The position numbers were made by a program, and so were the translations under genes. 64,000 bases of DNA from NCBI GenBank assembly GCA_017541105.1, contig JAFXZS010000001.1, positions 62,001 to 126,000 of the forward strand, written 5' to 3'. Under the pieces are notes generated by a model. That model was given only the letters and a program-made list of their open reading frames with translations. It searched no databases and was not told the origin of the DNA. Positions 1-8,183 of this stretch are shown here, in pieces; within the stretch, counting starts at the first letter, position 1; each line of letters starts with the position of its first letter. Source of the DNA: Clostridia bacterium. Lineage in GTDB: Bacteria > Bacillota > Clostridia > Christensenellales > Aristaeellaceae.

Positions 1-3
1 ACC

Positions 4-1104
4 ATGAGTGAAAAGAGCATTATGACCTATGAAACCGTGGAACTGAACGAGCAGGAAGGTGCGCTGGTGATCCTGGACCAGACGAAGCTGCCCGGCGAGG
101 TGAAGATCCTGCATCTGACGGACCAGAAGGACATCTGGCAGGCGATCTATCTGCTGCAGGTCCGCGGCGCGCCGGCCATCGGCGTGGCGGCGGCCTTCGG
201 CGTGTATCTGGCCGCGAAGGATATCCGGACGGACGACTATGAGGAGTTCTTCAGGCAGTTCCATGAAGCCAAGGAATACCTGAATTCCTCCCGGCCAACG
301 GCGGTGAACCTGTCCTGGGCGCTGAACCGGATGGAACAGGTTGTGACCGGCAACAGGGACAAGCCTGTTGCCGAGATCAAGGAACTGCTGCGCAGGGAGA
401 GCATAGAGATCAAGGCCGAGGATGTGTGGATGTGCCGGAAGATCGGTGAGTACGGACTGACGCTGATCAAGGACGGCGACGGTATTCTGACCCACTGCAA
501 CGCGGGCCAGCTGGCCACCTCCAAATATGGCACGGCGCTGGCGCCGATTCACCTCGGACGGGAGAAGGGCATGAATTTCCGGGTGTTCTGTGACGAGACC
601 CGGCCGCTGCTCCAGGGCGCGCGGCTGTCCTCCTTTGAACTGTATGCCGACGGCGTGGATACTACGGTCATCTGTGACAACATGGCATCCCAGGTCATGA
701 AAAACGGCTGGGTGAACGCCGTGTTTGTCGGCTGTGACCGGGTGGCGGCCAACGGGGACGCCTGCAACAAGATCGGCACCTCCGGCGTGGCAATTCTTGC
801 GAAGTACTACGGGATCCCCTTCTATGTGCTGGGGCCGACATCGACCATTGATATGAGTATTGAAAAGGGCGATGATATCGTGATCGAGCAGCGGCCGCAG
901 GAGGAAGTGACGGAGATGTGGTACAAGCAGCGCATGGCTCCGCAGGGCGTCAAAGCCTATAATCCGGCGTTTGACGTGGCCGACCATGAGCTGATTGCCG
1001 GCATTGTGACGGAGTACGGTATCGCGCGTCCGCCCTACTCGGAAAGCCTGAAGGAGATCTTCCGGAAGAAGGCGGAGGCTCAGGCGCGGGGAAAAAGGGA
1101 ATGA
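4..1104 (+). CDS. mtnA: MtnA-family sugar-1-phosphate isomerase (methylthioribose- or 5-deoxyribose-1-phosphate isomerase)
   Basis: This 366-residue protein has the hallmarks of the MtnA/eIF2B-like aldose-ketose isomerases. An RGAPAIG segment lies near residue 54, a THCNAGQLAT block holds the catalytic Cys, and a GCDRVAANGD block holds the catalytic Asp. Family members convert 5-methylthioribose-1-P or 5-deoxyribose-1-P to the 1-phospho-ketose, which a class II aldolase then cleaves to an aldehyde and DHAP. It is the first gene of the visible BMC operon, 18 bp before pduL, so I infer that it feeds an aldehyde-producing step of the metabolosome rather than only methionine salvage. The true substrate cannot be read from sequence. 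The start is two codons into the window, so an upstream start cannot be excluded. Confidence 0.85.
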   Translation: MSEKSIMTYETVELNEQEGALVILDQTKLPGEVKILHLTDQKDIWQAIYLLQVRGAPAIGVAAAFGVYLAAKDIRTDDYEEFFRQFHEAKEYLNSSRPTAVNLSWALNRMEQVVTGNRDKPVAEIKELLRRESIEIKAEDVWMCRKIGEYGLTLIKDGDGILTHCNAGQLATSKYGTALAPIHLGREKGMNFRVFCDETRPLLQGARLSSFELYADGVDTTVICDNMASQVMKNGWVNAVFVGCDRVAANGDACNKIGTSGVAILAKYYGIPFYVLGPTSTIDMSIEKGDDIVIEQRPQEEVTEMWYKQRMAPQGVKAYNPAFDVADHELIAGIVTEYGIARPPYSESLKEIFRKKAEAQARGKRE

Positions 1105-1122
1105 CGGGAATGAGGATTCGGC

Positions 1123-1983
1123 ATGAATGAACAGGAACTGCGCGGAATGATCCAGCGGCTGGTGCTGGCTGAAATGGCCAGGCTCGGTTTTGCGTACGCG
1201 CCGGTCATGTCCTCCAACAGGCACTGCCATCTGAGCCAGGAGGACACCGAGCGGCTTTTCGGACCCGGATACCGGCTGACAAAGCTGCGGGACCTGGTAC
1301 AGCCCGGGCAGTTTGCGTGCAATGAAAAGGTCCTGCTCGAGACTCCAAAGGGTTCGGTATCGCTGCGGGTGGTCGGGCCGGTCCGGAAAGAGACACAGGT
1401 GGAGCTGAGCCTGACGGACTGCGCCAAACTGGGGCTGAAGCCGCCGGTGCGGATGTCCGGCCGCCTGGAGAACACACCGGGATGCATACTGAAGAACGAG
1501 GGCAGGAGCATTCAGATTCCCCGGGGTGTGATCGTCGCGGCCAGGCATCTCCACATGTCCGCGGAGGAGGGAGTTGCCTACGGCCTGAAGGACGGGGATG
1601 TGGTCTCCCTCCGCATGGACGGCATCCGGTCCGTGACGATGGAGAACGTCGTGGTCCGCTGCGGCGAGGGGCATGTGCTGGAGGCCCATATCGACAAGGA
1701 TGAAGCCAACGCGTGCGGGCTGGAGGACGGAACGCTCTGCAGGATCCTTATCCCCGGGAAACCCGGGGCCTCCGGGCTTCCGCCCCGGCAGGAACCCCCG
1801 AAGAAGGAAACCATGCTTGACCTGACCGGGGAAAAGGCAAGGCTGATTACAGAGGAGAACATCCTTGCCGCGGAACGGAACGGGTACCGGGCGATCCGCT
1901 TCGGGAAAGATGCGATCGTCACACCGCTGGCCAGGGACGCGGCGGCGGAGAGGCACATTGAGCTGATCAGGGCGATCGGGTAA
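1123..1983 (+). CDS. pduL: PduL-type phosphate acyltransferase with C-terminal extension
   Basis: This is a BMC-associated phosphotransacylase (acyl-CoA + Pi to acyl-P + CoA) that recycles CoA inside the shell. Metal-binding His motifs are visible as SNRHCHLS (about residue 32) and AARHLHMS (about residue 140). The first ~20 residues (EQELRGMIQRLVLAEMARL) form a plausible amphipathic helix, as in encapsulation peptides. At 286 residues it is clearly longer than typical PduL (about 210). The extra ~70 residues are a proline-rich linker followed by a segment with ITEENILAAERNG and VTPLARDAA, resembling a short motif I associate with several BMC proteins. It sits between the isomerase and the aldehyde dehydrogenase, which fits the aldehyde to acyl-CoA to acyl-P chain. 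Confidence 0.92.
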   Translation: MNEQELRGMIQRLVLAEMARLGFAYAPVMSSNRHCHLSQEDTERLFGPGYRLTKLRDLVQPGQFACNEKVLLETPKGSVSLRVVGPVRKETQVELSLTDCAKLGLKPPVRMSGRLENTPGCILKNEGRSIQIPRGVIVAARHLHMSAEEGVAYGLKDGDVVSLRMDGIRSVTMENVVVRCGEGHVLEAHIDKDEANACGLEDGTLCRILIPGKPGASGLPPRQEPPKKETMLDLTGEKARLITEENILAAERNGYRAIRFGKDAIVTPLARDAAAERHIELIRAIG

Positions 1984-2009
1984 GACAGAAGACAGAGAGG
2001 ACAGGAAAC

Positions 2010-3443
2010 ATGGCACTGACAAAGGAAGAACTGCAGCGGCTGACGGACGAGATTGTACGCAGCCTCGCGGGGAAAGTGGACGTATCCCATCTGGCGGGAA
2101 CGGCAGCTTCCGCGGCGGGAAGTACCGGACGATGGCTGTGCGATACCGCGGAGGAAGCTGTCGCCAACGCGAAAGCGGCGCAGGCGCAGCTGATGGACAT
2201 GACGCTGGACCAGCGGGCGGATCTGATCGCGGCGATGAGAAAAGCCGGGATCGAACACGCGGAACCGCTGGCCAGGCTCGCGCATGAGGAGACCGGATAC
2301 GGGCGGGTGGAAGACAAAGTCCAGAAGAACCTGCTGGTATCCCGCAAAACTCCCGGCCTGGAAGATCTGACAACCCGCTGCGAAACAGGCAGCAAGGGAA
2401 TGATGATGATCGAGCAGGCTCCCTTCGGGGTGATCGGATCTATTACCCCTTCCACGAATCCGACATCCACGATCATCAATAACTCCATCAGCATGATTGC
2501 GGCAGGGAACGCGGTGGTGTTCAATCCCCATCCCGCGGCCAAGCGGGCATCCCAGGAAGCGATGCGGGTGATGACGGAAGCCATCGTATCCGCGGGCGGC
2601 CCCGCGACCCTGATCACCACCGTGCGGGAACCCACGCTGGAATCCGGCCAGGCAATCATGACCCATCCGGACATCCCGCTTTTATCCGTAACCGGCGGGG
2701 AAGCTGTTGTCAGGGTGGCCATGAAAACAGGGAAAAAGTGCATCGCGGCGGGGCCCGGCAATCCGCCGGTCATTGTGGACGAAACGGCGGAGATTCCGGA
2801 AGCGGCACGGAAGATCGTTGCCGGGGCAAGCTTTGACAACAATGTGCTGTGCATTGCGGAAAAAGAGGTATTTGTGGTGGACAGCGTGGCGGACCAGCTG
2901 CTGCGTGAGATGGAGAAAAACAACTGTGTCCGGATTTACGGGGAGGATATCGACCGGGTGCTCCGGACGACGCTGATTCCGAAGGACGGAAAGCATGTGA
3001 TCAACCGGAAATACGTCGGGAGGGACGCGGGGGTCATCCTGCGGGACGCGGGGGTTTCCTTCAGCGGCGATCCCAGGCTGGCCATAGCGGAAGTGGACCG
3101 GAATCATCCGTTTGTGATGACGGAGATGCTGATGCCGGTGCTTGCCGTCGTCCGGGTCCGCAATATCGACGAGGCGATCTCGGAGGCGTACCGGGCGGAA
3201 CAGAACTGCAGGCACTCGGCGATGATCTATTCCACGAACGTCCATAACATGTCCAACGCGGCCCGGAAGATGAACACCACGATCTTTGTGAAGAACGCGC
3301 CGAGCTATTCCGGCCTGGGCTTTGACGGAGAAGGCTATACCACGATGACCATCGCGACGCCGACAGGCGAGGGAGTGACAAGCGCGAGATCCTTCACCAG
3401 GTTAAGGCGCTGCGTCCTTTACGGTGATTTCCGCATCTGCTGA
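2010..3443 (+). CDS. pduP: CoA-acylating aldehyde dehydrogenase of the EutE/PduP type
   Basis: It oxidises an aldehyde to acyl-CoA with NAD+ and is the central core enzyme of metabolosomes. It has 477 residues, a normal family length. The catalytic Cys is at about residue 281 in NNVLCIAEK, the C-terminal TGEGVTSARSF block is typical of EutE/PduP, and the fold runs end to end. The N-terminal ~20 residues (LTKEELQRLTDEIVRSLAGK) form an amphipathic helix followed by an Ala/Gly/Ser linker, the usual encapsulation-peptide layout. It follows pduL by 26 bp and precedes the two shell genes. Acetaldehyde, propionaldehyde or a substituted aldehyde are all possible substrates. The name pduP is used for the family, not to claim propanediol use. 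Confidence 0.94.
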   Translation: MALTKEELQRLTDEIVRSLAGKVDVSHLAGTAASAAGSTGRWLCDTAEEAVANAKAAQAQLMDMTLDQRADLIAAMRKAGIEHAEPLARLAHEETGYGRVEDKVQKNLLVSRKTPGLEDLTTRCETGSKGMMMIEQAPFGVIGSITPSTNPTSTIINNSISMIAAGNAVVFNPHPAAKRASQEAMRVMTEAIVSAGGPATLITTVREPTLESGQAIMTHPDIPLLSVTGGEAVVRVAMKTGKKCIAAGPGNPPVIVDETAEIPEAARKIVAGASFDNNVLCIAEKEVFVVDSVADQLLREMEKNNCVRIYGEDIDRVLRTTLIPKDGKHVINRKYVGRDAGVILRDAGVSFSGDPRLAIAEVDRNHPFVMTEMLMPVLAVVRVRNIDEAISEAYRAEQNCRHSAMIYSTNVHNMSNAARKMNTTIFVKNAPSYSGLGFDGEGYTTMTIATPTGEGVTSARSFTRLRRCVLYGDFRIC

Positions 3444-3494
3444 TGTGGCAATACATAGAAACATGATACAGGAAACTGAAAGGAGAAAAGGAAA

Positions 3495-3791
3495 ATGGCA
3501 CAGGAAGCATTGGGAATGATTGAGACCAGAGGACTGGTCGGGTCGATCGAAGCAGCGGACGCGATGGTTAAAGCCGCCAATGTCCACCTGATCGGCAAGC
3601 AGCTGGTGGGCGGCGGACTGGTGACCGTGATGGTGCGCGGAGACGTCGGCGCCGTAAAATCAGCTGTGGAAGCGGGCGGCGCGGCAGCCAAGCGGGTCGG
3701 CGAACTTGTCAGCGTGCATGTGATCCCGCGTCCCCATGAGGAAGTCGAGGATATTCTGCCGACAACCCCAGCAGCACCCAAAGGGAAATAA
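3495..3791 (+). CDS. pduA: BMC-H shell hexamer protein (PduA/EutM type), copy 1
   Basis: A single BMC domain of 98 residues that forms hexameric tiles of the microcompartment facet. The N-terminal [20 protein letters not shown] and the [14 protein letters not shown] stretch are diagnostic of PduA/EutM/CcmK-like proteins. The C-terminal tail is short and Pro/Ala/Lys-rich (TTPAAPKGK). A clear ribosome binding site (GAAAGGAG) precedes the ATG. It is nearly identical to the next gene over its whole domain, which indicates a recent duplication or ongoing gene conversion. Confidence 0.97.
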   Translation: MAQEALGMIETRGLVGSIEAADAMVKAANVHLIGKQLVGGGLVTVMVRGDVGAVKSAVEAGGAAAKRVGELVSVHVIPRPHEEVEDILPTTPAAPKGK

Positions 3792-3823
3792 GCAGGACAG
3801 GACAGAAGAAAGGAGCAGGAAAA

Positions 3824-4099
3824 ATGGAACTGCAGGCATTGGGAATGGTGGAAACAAAAGGGCTGGTCGGATCGATTGAGGCGGCGGACGCGATGGTCAA
3901 AGCGGCCAATGTGCATCTGATCGGCAAGGTGCTTGTCGGAGGCGGACTGGTAACCGTGATGGTACGCGGAGATGTCGGCGCCGTGAAGGCCGCCGTGGAA
4001 GCGGGCGGAGCTGCCGCGAAGCGCGTCGGCGAACTTGTCAGCGTGCATGTGATTCCGCGTCCCCATGAGGAAGTGGAAGCGATTCTGCCTCAGGATTAA
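3824..4099 (+). CDS. pduA: BMC-H shell hexamer protein (PduA/EutM type), copy 2
   Basis: A 91-residue single BMC-domain protein differing from its upstream neighbour at only a few positions (first residues, K versus Q around residue 36, K versus S in [10 protein letters not shown]) plus a shorter tail ending ILPQD. It should form homo- or mixed hexamers in the facet. The 32-bp gap carries its own AGGAG site. No trimeric BMC-T protein is seen in the window, so larger-pore shell proteins may be encoded upstream or elsewhere. Confidence 0.97.
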   Translation: MELQALGMVETKGLVGSIEAADAMVKAANVHLIGKVLVGGGLVTVMVRGDVGAVKAAVEAGGAAAKRVGELVSVHVIPRPHEEVEAILPQD

Positions 4100-4141
4100 G
4101 CAACCGCCAGACCATACAGACAGAAAGAGAGGGAACCGGAC

Positions 4142-4567
4142 ATGTTAAAAGGGATTTCTCCGCTCCTGACGCCGGAATTGCTGAAAATTCTGGCAGAGAT
4201 GGGACATGGTGATGAACTGGTCATCGGAGACTGCAATTTTCCGGCACAGTCCATGGGACAGCGCTGTGTCCGCTGCGACGGGCACGGCGGAGCGGAACTG
4301 CTCGATGCGATCCTGCAGTTGTTTCCGCTGGACCAGTTTGTTCCGGCTCCCGTAGCCGTCATGGATCCGGCGGGAGGCATGGAGGGAGATCCTCCGATCT
4401 GGGCGGAGCTGGACCGCGTCTGCCAGAAATACCAGCCGGGCGTACAGTTCGAAAAGATCGGGCGGTTTGATTTCTATGACCGCGCAAGGAAGGCTTATGC
4501 CACGGTCGCAACAGGAGAGAACGCTCTGTACGCGTGTTTTATCATCAAAAAAGGCTGTGTCATCTGA
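4142..4567 (+). CDS. fucU: FucU/RbsD-family sugar mutarotase
   Basis: A 141-residue protein of the RbsD/FucU fold, which interconverts sugar anomers (fucose for FucU, ribose for RbsD). The N-terminal LKGISPLLTPELLKILAEMG and GHGDELVIGDCNFPA motifs (catalytic His in GHGD) match FucU well, and the C-terminal FYDRARKAYATVATGE block with its conserved Tyr is also typical. It lies between shell genes and kinase genes, so a free aldose or deoxy-aldose is probably handled before phosphorylation. FucU is the closest fit by motif. The true sugar is not known. Confidence 0.9.
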   Translation: MLKGISPLLTPELLKILAEMGHGDELVIGDCNFPAQSMGQRCVRCDGHGGAELLDAILQLFPLDQFVPAPVAVMDPAGGMEGDPPIWAELDRVCQKYQPGVQFEKIGRFDFYDRARKAYATVATGENALYACFIIKKGCVI

Positions 4568-4579
4568 GGAGGACAATCC

Positions 4580-5596
4580 ATGAAAAAGATCATCAATACG
4601 CCTGAGCGCTTTATTCCAGAAATGCTTGAGGGCATTTATGCAGCGCATCCCGATGAGCTGGCCTGCGTCGACGGAGACCTGCACTGCCTGGTGACGAAAC
4701 ACAGGCAGAAGGGGAAAGTGGGGATTGCGACCGGGGGCGGCTCCGGGCATCTTCCCCTGTTCCTGGGCTACGTGGGAAGAGGAATGCTGGACGGGTGCTC
4801 GATCGGCGATGTATTCCAGTCTCCCAGCGCGGAACAGATGCTGGCCGTAACCAAGGAGATCGACCAGGGAGCCGGAGTTCTGTATATCTACGGAAACTAT
4901 AACGGGGATATCTTCAACTTCGATATGGCGGCAGAGATGGCGGACATGGAGGAAGATATCCGGGTGGAAAGTGTGGTTGCCGGCGAGGATGTCGCTTCCG
5001 CGGCACCTTCCGCAGCGGGTGAACCCAACAGGCGCAGGGGAGTTGCCGGCATCTTTTTCGTGTACAAGTGCGCCGGCGCGGCCGCGGCGGAAGGCAAGGA
5101 CCTGGACGGAGTGAAAGCCGCGGCGGAAAAAGCCTGCGCGAATGTCCGCACCATGGGCGTTGCGCTGACATCCTGCACCGTGCCGAGAGTAGGCCATCCG
5201 AGCTTTGAAATCGCCGATGATGAGATGGAAATCGGAATGGGAATCCACGGTGAGCCGGGGATCCGCAGGGGAAACCTGAAACCGGCGGATGAAATTGTCG
5301 ATGAGATGATGGAACCGATCCTGAAGGATATCCCCTATCAGGCAGGCGATGAGGTCGCCGTGCTGATCAACGGCCTGGGAGCGACACCGCTGGAAGAACA
5401 GTATGTGATGTTCCGGCGGGTGAAACAGATTCTGGACGAACAGGGAATCCGCGTCTGGCATACCTATGTGGGAGAATTTGCCACCTCCATGGAAATGGCC
5501 GGCGCTTCCATCTCCCTGCTGCGGCTGGATGAGGAACTGAAGAGATACCTGGCGGCACCGGCGGATACGCCTTTCTTTAAACAGTTTCAACTGTAA
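4580..5596 (+). CDS. dhaK: DhaK-like dihydroxyacetone (or related ketose) kinase subunit
   Basis: A 338-residue DhaK-family protein that binds a short-chain ketose covalently through a His. The binding His is kept at about residue 223 in GMGIHGEPG, and an Asp corresponding to E. coli Asp109 is present at about residue 110 (NYNGDIFNFD). The first glycine loop reads GGGSGHLPLF where classical DhaK has GGGSGHEP, so the Glu next to the conserved His is replaced by Leu. The dhaL-like gene follows 9 bp downstream, and no DhaM phosphotransferase gene is seen. Dihydroxyacetone is the default substrate, but erythrulose or another ketose is plausible given the altered loop. Confidence 0.88.
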   Translation: MKKIINTPERFIPEMLEGIYAAHPDELACVDGDLHCLVTKHRQKGKVGIATGGGSGHLPLFLGYVGRGMLDGCSIGDVFQSPSAEQMLAVTKEIDQGAGVLYIYGNYNGDIFNFDMAAEMADMEEDIRVESVVAGEDVASAAPSAAGEPNRRRGVAGIFFVYKCAGAAAAEGKDLDGVKAAAEKACANVRTMGVALTSCTVPRVGHPSFEIADDEMEIGMGIHGEPGIRRGNLKPADEIVDEMMEPILKDIPYQAGDEVAVLINGLGATPLEEQYVMFRRVKQILDEQGIRVWHTYVGEFATSMEMAGASISLLRLDEELKRYLAAPADTPFFKQFQL

Positions 5597-5605
5597 GGAG
5601 GTATT

Positions 5606-6202
5606 ATGGACGCTGCATTTCTGAGGGCGCTGCTCTCCTCCTGGGCGGAACTGATGGCGGAAAAAAAGGAATGGCTGATTGAACTGGACAGCGTAGTCGG
5701 CGACAGTGATCTGGGGCTGACGATGAGCGACGGTTTTCAGGCGGCAGCTGCCGCCTCCGCGGAAAGCGATGAAACGGATGTCGGAAAACTGGCTTACCTG
5801 GCGGGAAAGGCTATGGCAGCCGCCGTACCTTCCACCATGGGAACGCTGATGGCCAGCGGACTGATGAACGCGGGGAAAACACTGAAAGGACAGGCGGAAG
5901 CCGCGGACAGAGCATTCTTTCAGGCTTATTATGACGGTGTGCGGAACCGCGGCAAAGCCGAACTTGGCGAAAAAACCTTTCTGGATGGATTTGCTCCGGC
6001 CGTCGAGGTGCTGAAAAACGGCGGGACGCCGGCGGAAGCCGCGGAAACCGCTTGGCAGGCCTTTCAGGACACCCGGGGAATGCTGGCAAAACACGGAAGG
6101 ATGGCAATCCGCGGAGAAGCCTCCCGGGATCTGCTGGATCCCGGCGCCGCTGTTGCGGCACTGCTGATGAAGGGATATTCGGAAACAATGAAACAAGGAT
6201 GA
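5606..6202 (+). CDS. dhaL: DhaL-like kinase ADP/ATP-binding subunit
   Basis: A 198-residue helical DhaL-type subunit partnering the upstream DhaK. The three metal-binding Asp residues are retained at about 28, 33 and 35 (LDSVVGDSDLG), but the usual GDGDHG reads GDSDLG. The later Gly/Ser-rich nucleotide loop reads PSTMGTLMASG where classical DhaL has a GASGPL-like sequence. In the classical PTS-dependent system ADP stays bound to DhaL and is rephosphorylated by DhaM. With no DhaM here, direct ATP use is likely (inference). A GGAGG site lies 7 bp before the ATG. Confidence 0.85.
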   Translation: MDAAFLRALLSSWAELMAEKKEWLIELDSVVGDSDLGLTMSDGFQAAAAASAESDETDVGKLAYLAGKAMAAAVPSTMGTLMASGLMNAGKTLKGQAEAADRAFFQAYYDGVRNRGKAELGEKTFLDGFAPAVEVLKNGGTPAEAAETAWQAFQDTRGMLAKHGRMAIRGEASRDLLDPGAAVAALLMKGYSETMKQG

Positions 6203-6268
6203 ATCGTATCAGAATGATTATGCGCTGAGTCGGTTGCAACAGACAGGCCAGCCGGGGAGTGACACGAC

Positions 6269-7282
6269 ATGACCATTCGGGAGATTGCTGCGCAGGCAGG
6301 GGTTTCCCCCGCTGCGGTATCCCTTGTGATCAACAACAAAAAAGGAGTCAGCGAAGATACCCGGAAACGGATCCTGACGGTGATGGAGGAGAGCGGTTAT
6401 TCGCCGGCTGCCCGGAAAAAGAGCGAAAAACCGCTGAAAATCGTTGTCCTGAAATACAGGGTTCACGGGATTGCGTTTGAGGAAAACCAGGGTTTTATCG
6501 CATCCATTGTGGACCGGATCGAGAGCGAATGCAGGCATCACGGATATGACCTGATGATGTATAACTGTGAGCCTGCCACCGCCGCGGTGACCATCCGGGA
6601 TATGATGAACATTCCTCCGGACGGCGTGATCCTGATAGCAACGGAATTGCCCCGGGAGGATTTCCAGCTGCTGGACCTGATCGATGTTCCGCTTGTGGCT
6701 CTGGACCAAAACCTGTATCATCCGAACGCGGACTGTGTCGTCATGGACAATTCAAACCTGATGGCGAGCCTGGTGGAATACCTGGTGGAATGCGGGCACA
6801 GGGATATCGGGTATTTCAAATTCTCCCAGGCTGTGCGGAACTGTGACGAGCGGTACCAGGGCTACCTTGCGGCGCTGGAACGCCTGGGGCTGAACATCCC
6901 CGGGCCGATCCTGCTGAAACCGACCGTGGACGGCGCCTTTGAAGACCTGGCCCGGATGATCCGCAACGGGGAGTATATTCCGCACGGGGCCGTAGTCTGT
7001 GACAACGATACGATTGCAATCGGAGCGATCAAGGCGATCCGGGAAGCAGGCTACTCCATTCCGGAGGATATTTCCATCATCGGATTTGATGATATCCCGT
7101 TCAGCGCAACAACCATGCCGGCGCTGACCACGATGCGGATTTCCCGGTCCGCCATGGGAGAGATGGCGGTCAATATCCTTCGCAGGCGGATGAAGCACCC
7201 GGATTATCCCTGCATGAAGCTGCTGCTGGGCGGGAAGCTGATCATCCGGAATTCGACCCGGGTGCTGGAGGGAAAGCCATGA
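6269..7282 (+). CDS. LacI-family transcriptional regulator
   Basis: A 337-residue LacI/GalR repressor. Residues 1-50 form the DNA-binding helix-turn-helix with hinge (TIREIAAQAGVSPAAVSLVINN), and the rest is a periplasmic-binding-protein-like sugar sensor domain. It lies inside the BMC operon and its stop overlaps the start of the first BMC-P gene (ATGA), so it is co-transcribed and presumably autoregulates the locus in response to the sugar or a sugar phosphate. I could not assign its operator with confidence. The obvious target promoter is upstream of the window. Confidence 0.93.
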   Translation: MTIREIAAQAGVSPAAVSLVINNKKGVSEDTRKRILTVMEESGYSPAARKKSEKPLKIVVLKYRVHGIAFEENQGFIASIVDRIESECRHHGYDLMMYNCEPATAAVTIRDMMNIPPDGVILIATELPREDFQLLDLIDVPLVALDQNLYHPNADCVVMDNSNLMASLVEYLVECGHRDIGYFKFSQAVRNCDERYQGYLAALERLGLNIPGPILLKPTVDGAFEDLARMIRNGEYIPHGAVVCDNDTIAIGAIKAIREAGYSIPEDISIIGFDDIPFSATTMPALTTMRISRSAMGEMAVNILRRRMKHPDYPCMKLLLGGKLIIRNSTRVLEGKP

Positions 7283-7614
7283 TTGTTGGACGCGTTACGG
7301 GCAATGTGGTCAGCTCCAATAAAAGCGAAAAACTGCGGAACGCAAAGCTGCTTATTGTTCAGACAGTCGATCTGTCCACGATGGAGATGAAGGAAGACTA
7401 TCAGGTGATGGTCGACGATGTGGGAGCCGGTGTCGGGGATCTGGTGTTCGGCGCATACGGAAGCTCCTCCCGCCAGTCTGACACATCCCGCCAGTTTGCT
7501 TCGGACTATACGATCTACGGGATTATCGATTCGGTCGATCTGCGCGGCAGGCGCACATATGATAAAGCGGAGGAGGAAAACCCGTGCAATTGGCAAAAAT
7601 CATCGGAAGTGTAG
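7279..7614 (+). CDS. BMC-P vertex protein (EutN/CcmL family), paralogue 1
   Basis: A 111-residue EutN/CcmL-type pentamer-forming shell vertex protein. It begins MIVGRVTGNVVSS, has a conserved GAGVGDLVF segment, and ends its fold with IYGIIDSVDL. It is the first of four consecutive BMC-P genes. It overlaps lacI upstream by 4 bp and its last ~10 codons overlap the start of paralogue 2. The C-terminal tail after the fold (ENPCNWQKSSEV) is unlike the others and contains the next gene's start region. Confidence 0.93.
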   Translation: MIVGRVTGNVVSSNKSEKLRNAKLLIVQTVDLSTMEMKEDYQVMVDDVGAGVGDLVFGAYGSSSRQSDTSRQFASDYTIYGIIDSVDLRGRRTYDKAEEENPCNWQKSSEV

Positions 7615-7883
7615 TTTCCACCCGCAAGTGCGACAGGCTGGAAGGCATGAAGCTGCTGGTTGCGATCCCGATCGATATGGACACTTTTGAGGAAAAGGGA
7701 TCCCCTTTTGTCACTGTGGATACGGTGGGGGCAGGAGAAGGAGAAATCGTCATGTGGTGCGGAGGTTCCAGCTCCCGGGCGACAGAGATGACAACCAATA
7801 AACCGGTGGACGCAACCATCATCGGCATTGTGGATAATGTGGATATCCTGGGCAAACGGGTATTCACCAAAGGAGCATTATGA
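7584..7883 (+). CDS. BMC-P vertex protein (EutN/CcmL family), paralogue 2
   Basis: A 99-residue EutN/CcmL homologue starting from GTG with an AGGAGG site 8 bp upstream. It contains the family segments MQLAKIIGSVVST, VDTVGAGEGEIVMW and IIGIVDNVDI. This is the most canonical of the four paralogues (SSSRAT and GIVD segments as in EutN). The gene overlaps paralogue 1 by 31 bp and paralogue 3 by 4 bp, so translational coupling is likely. Confidence 0.94.
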   Translation: MQLAKIIGSVVSTRKCDRLEGMKLLVAIPIDMDTFEEKGSPFVTVDTVGAGEGEIVMWCGGSSSRATEMTTNKPVDATIIGIVDNVDILGKRVFTKGAL

Positions 7884-8170
7884 AACTTTCAACAGTGACG
7901 GGCACGGTGGTGTCCACGATCAAATACGGCCGGTACCAGGGATATAAGCTGCTGAAGGTGCGCCATCTGGACCTGGACGGCTGGACGGTCGGGGAGGATC
8001 TGGTGGCCATTGATATGGCGGACGCCGGGATCGGGGATATTGTGCTGACCAATAATGACGGCGGAGCGGCCAAGATGATTACCGGCGATACGGAAATCAT
8101 CGCGGGGCTGACGATCTGCGGGGTCGTGGATTCCTACAGCTGCAGGGGACGGACCGTGCAATGCCACTGA
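7880..8170 (+). CDS. BMC-P vertex protein (EutN/CcmL family), paralogue 3
   Basis: A 96-residue vertex-protein homologue with MKLSTVTGTVVSTIKYGRY at the N-terminus, DMADAGIGDIVL in the centre and ICGVVDSYSCRG at the end. The loop after the conserved Gly-Asp reads TNNDGGAAK, different from the other paralogues, so the pentamer pore may differ. It overlaps paralogue 2 by 4 bp (ATGA). Confidence 0.92.
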   Translation: MKLSTVTGTVVSTIKYGRYQGYKLLKVRHLDLDGWTVGEDLVAIDMADAGIGDIVLTNNDGGAAKMITGDTEIIAGLTICGVVDSYSCRGRTVQCH

Positions 8171-8183
8171 AGGAGGCGGAAGG

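Noticed and set aside
4145-6196. A 683-codon open frame on the minus strand opposite fucU, dhaK and dhaL
   Set aside because: It is the antisense shadow of three well-supported genes, has no recognisable domain, and its composition mirrors the coding strand.
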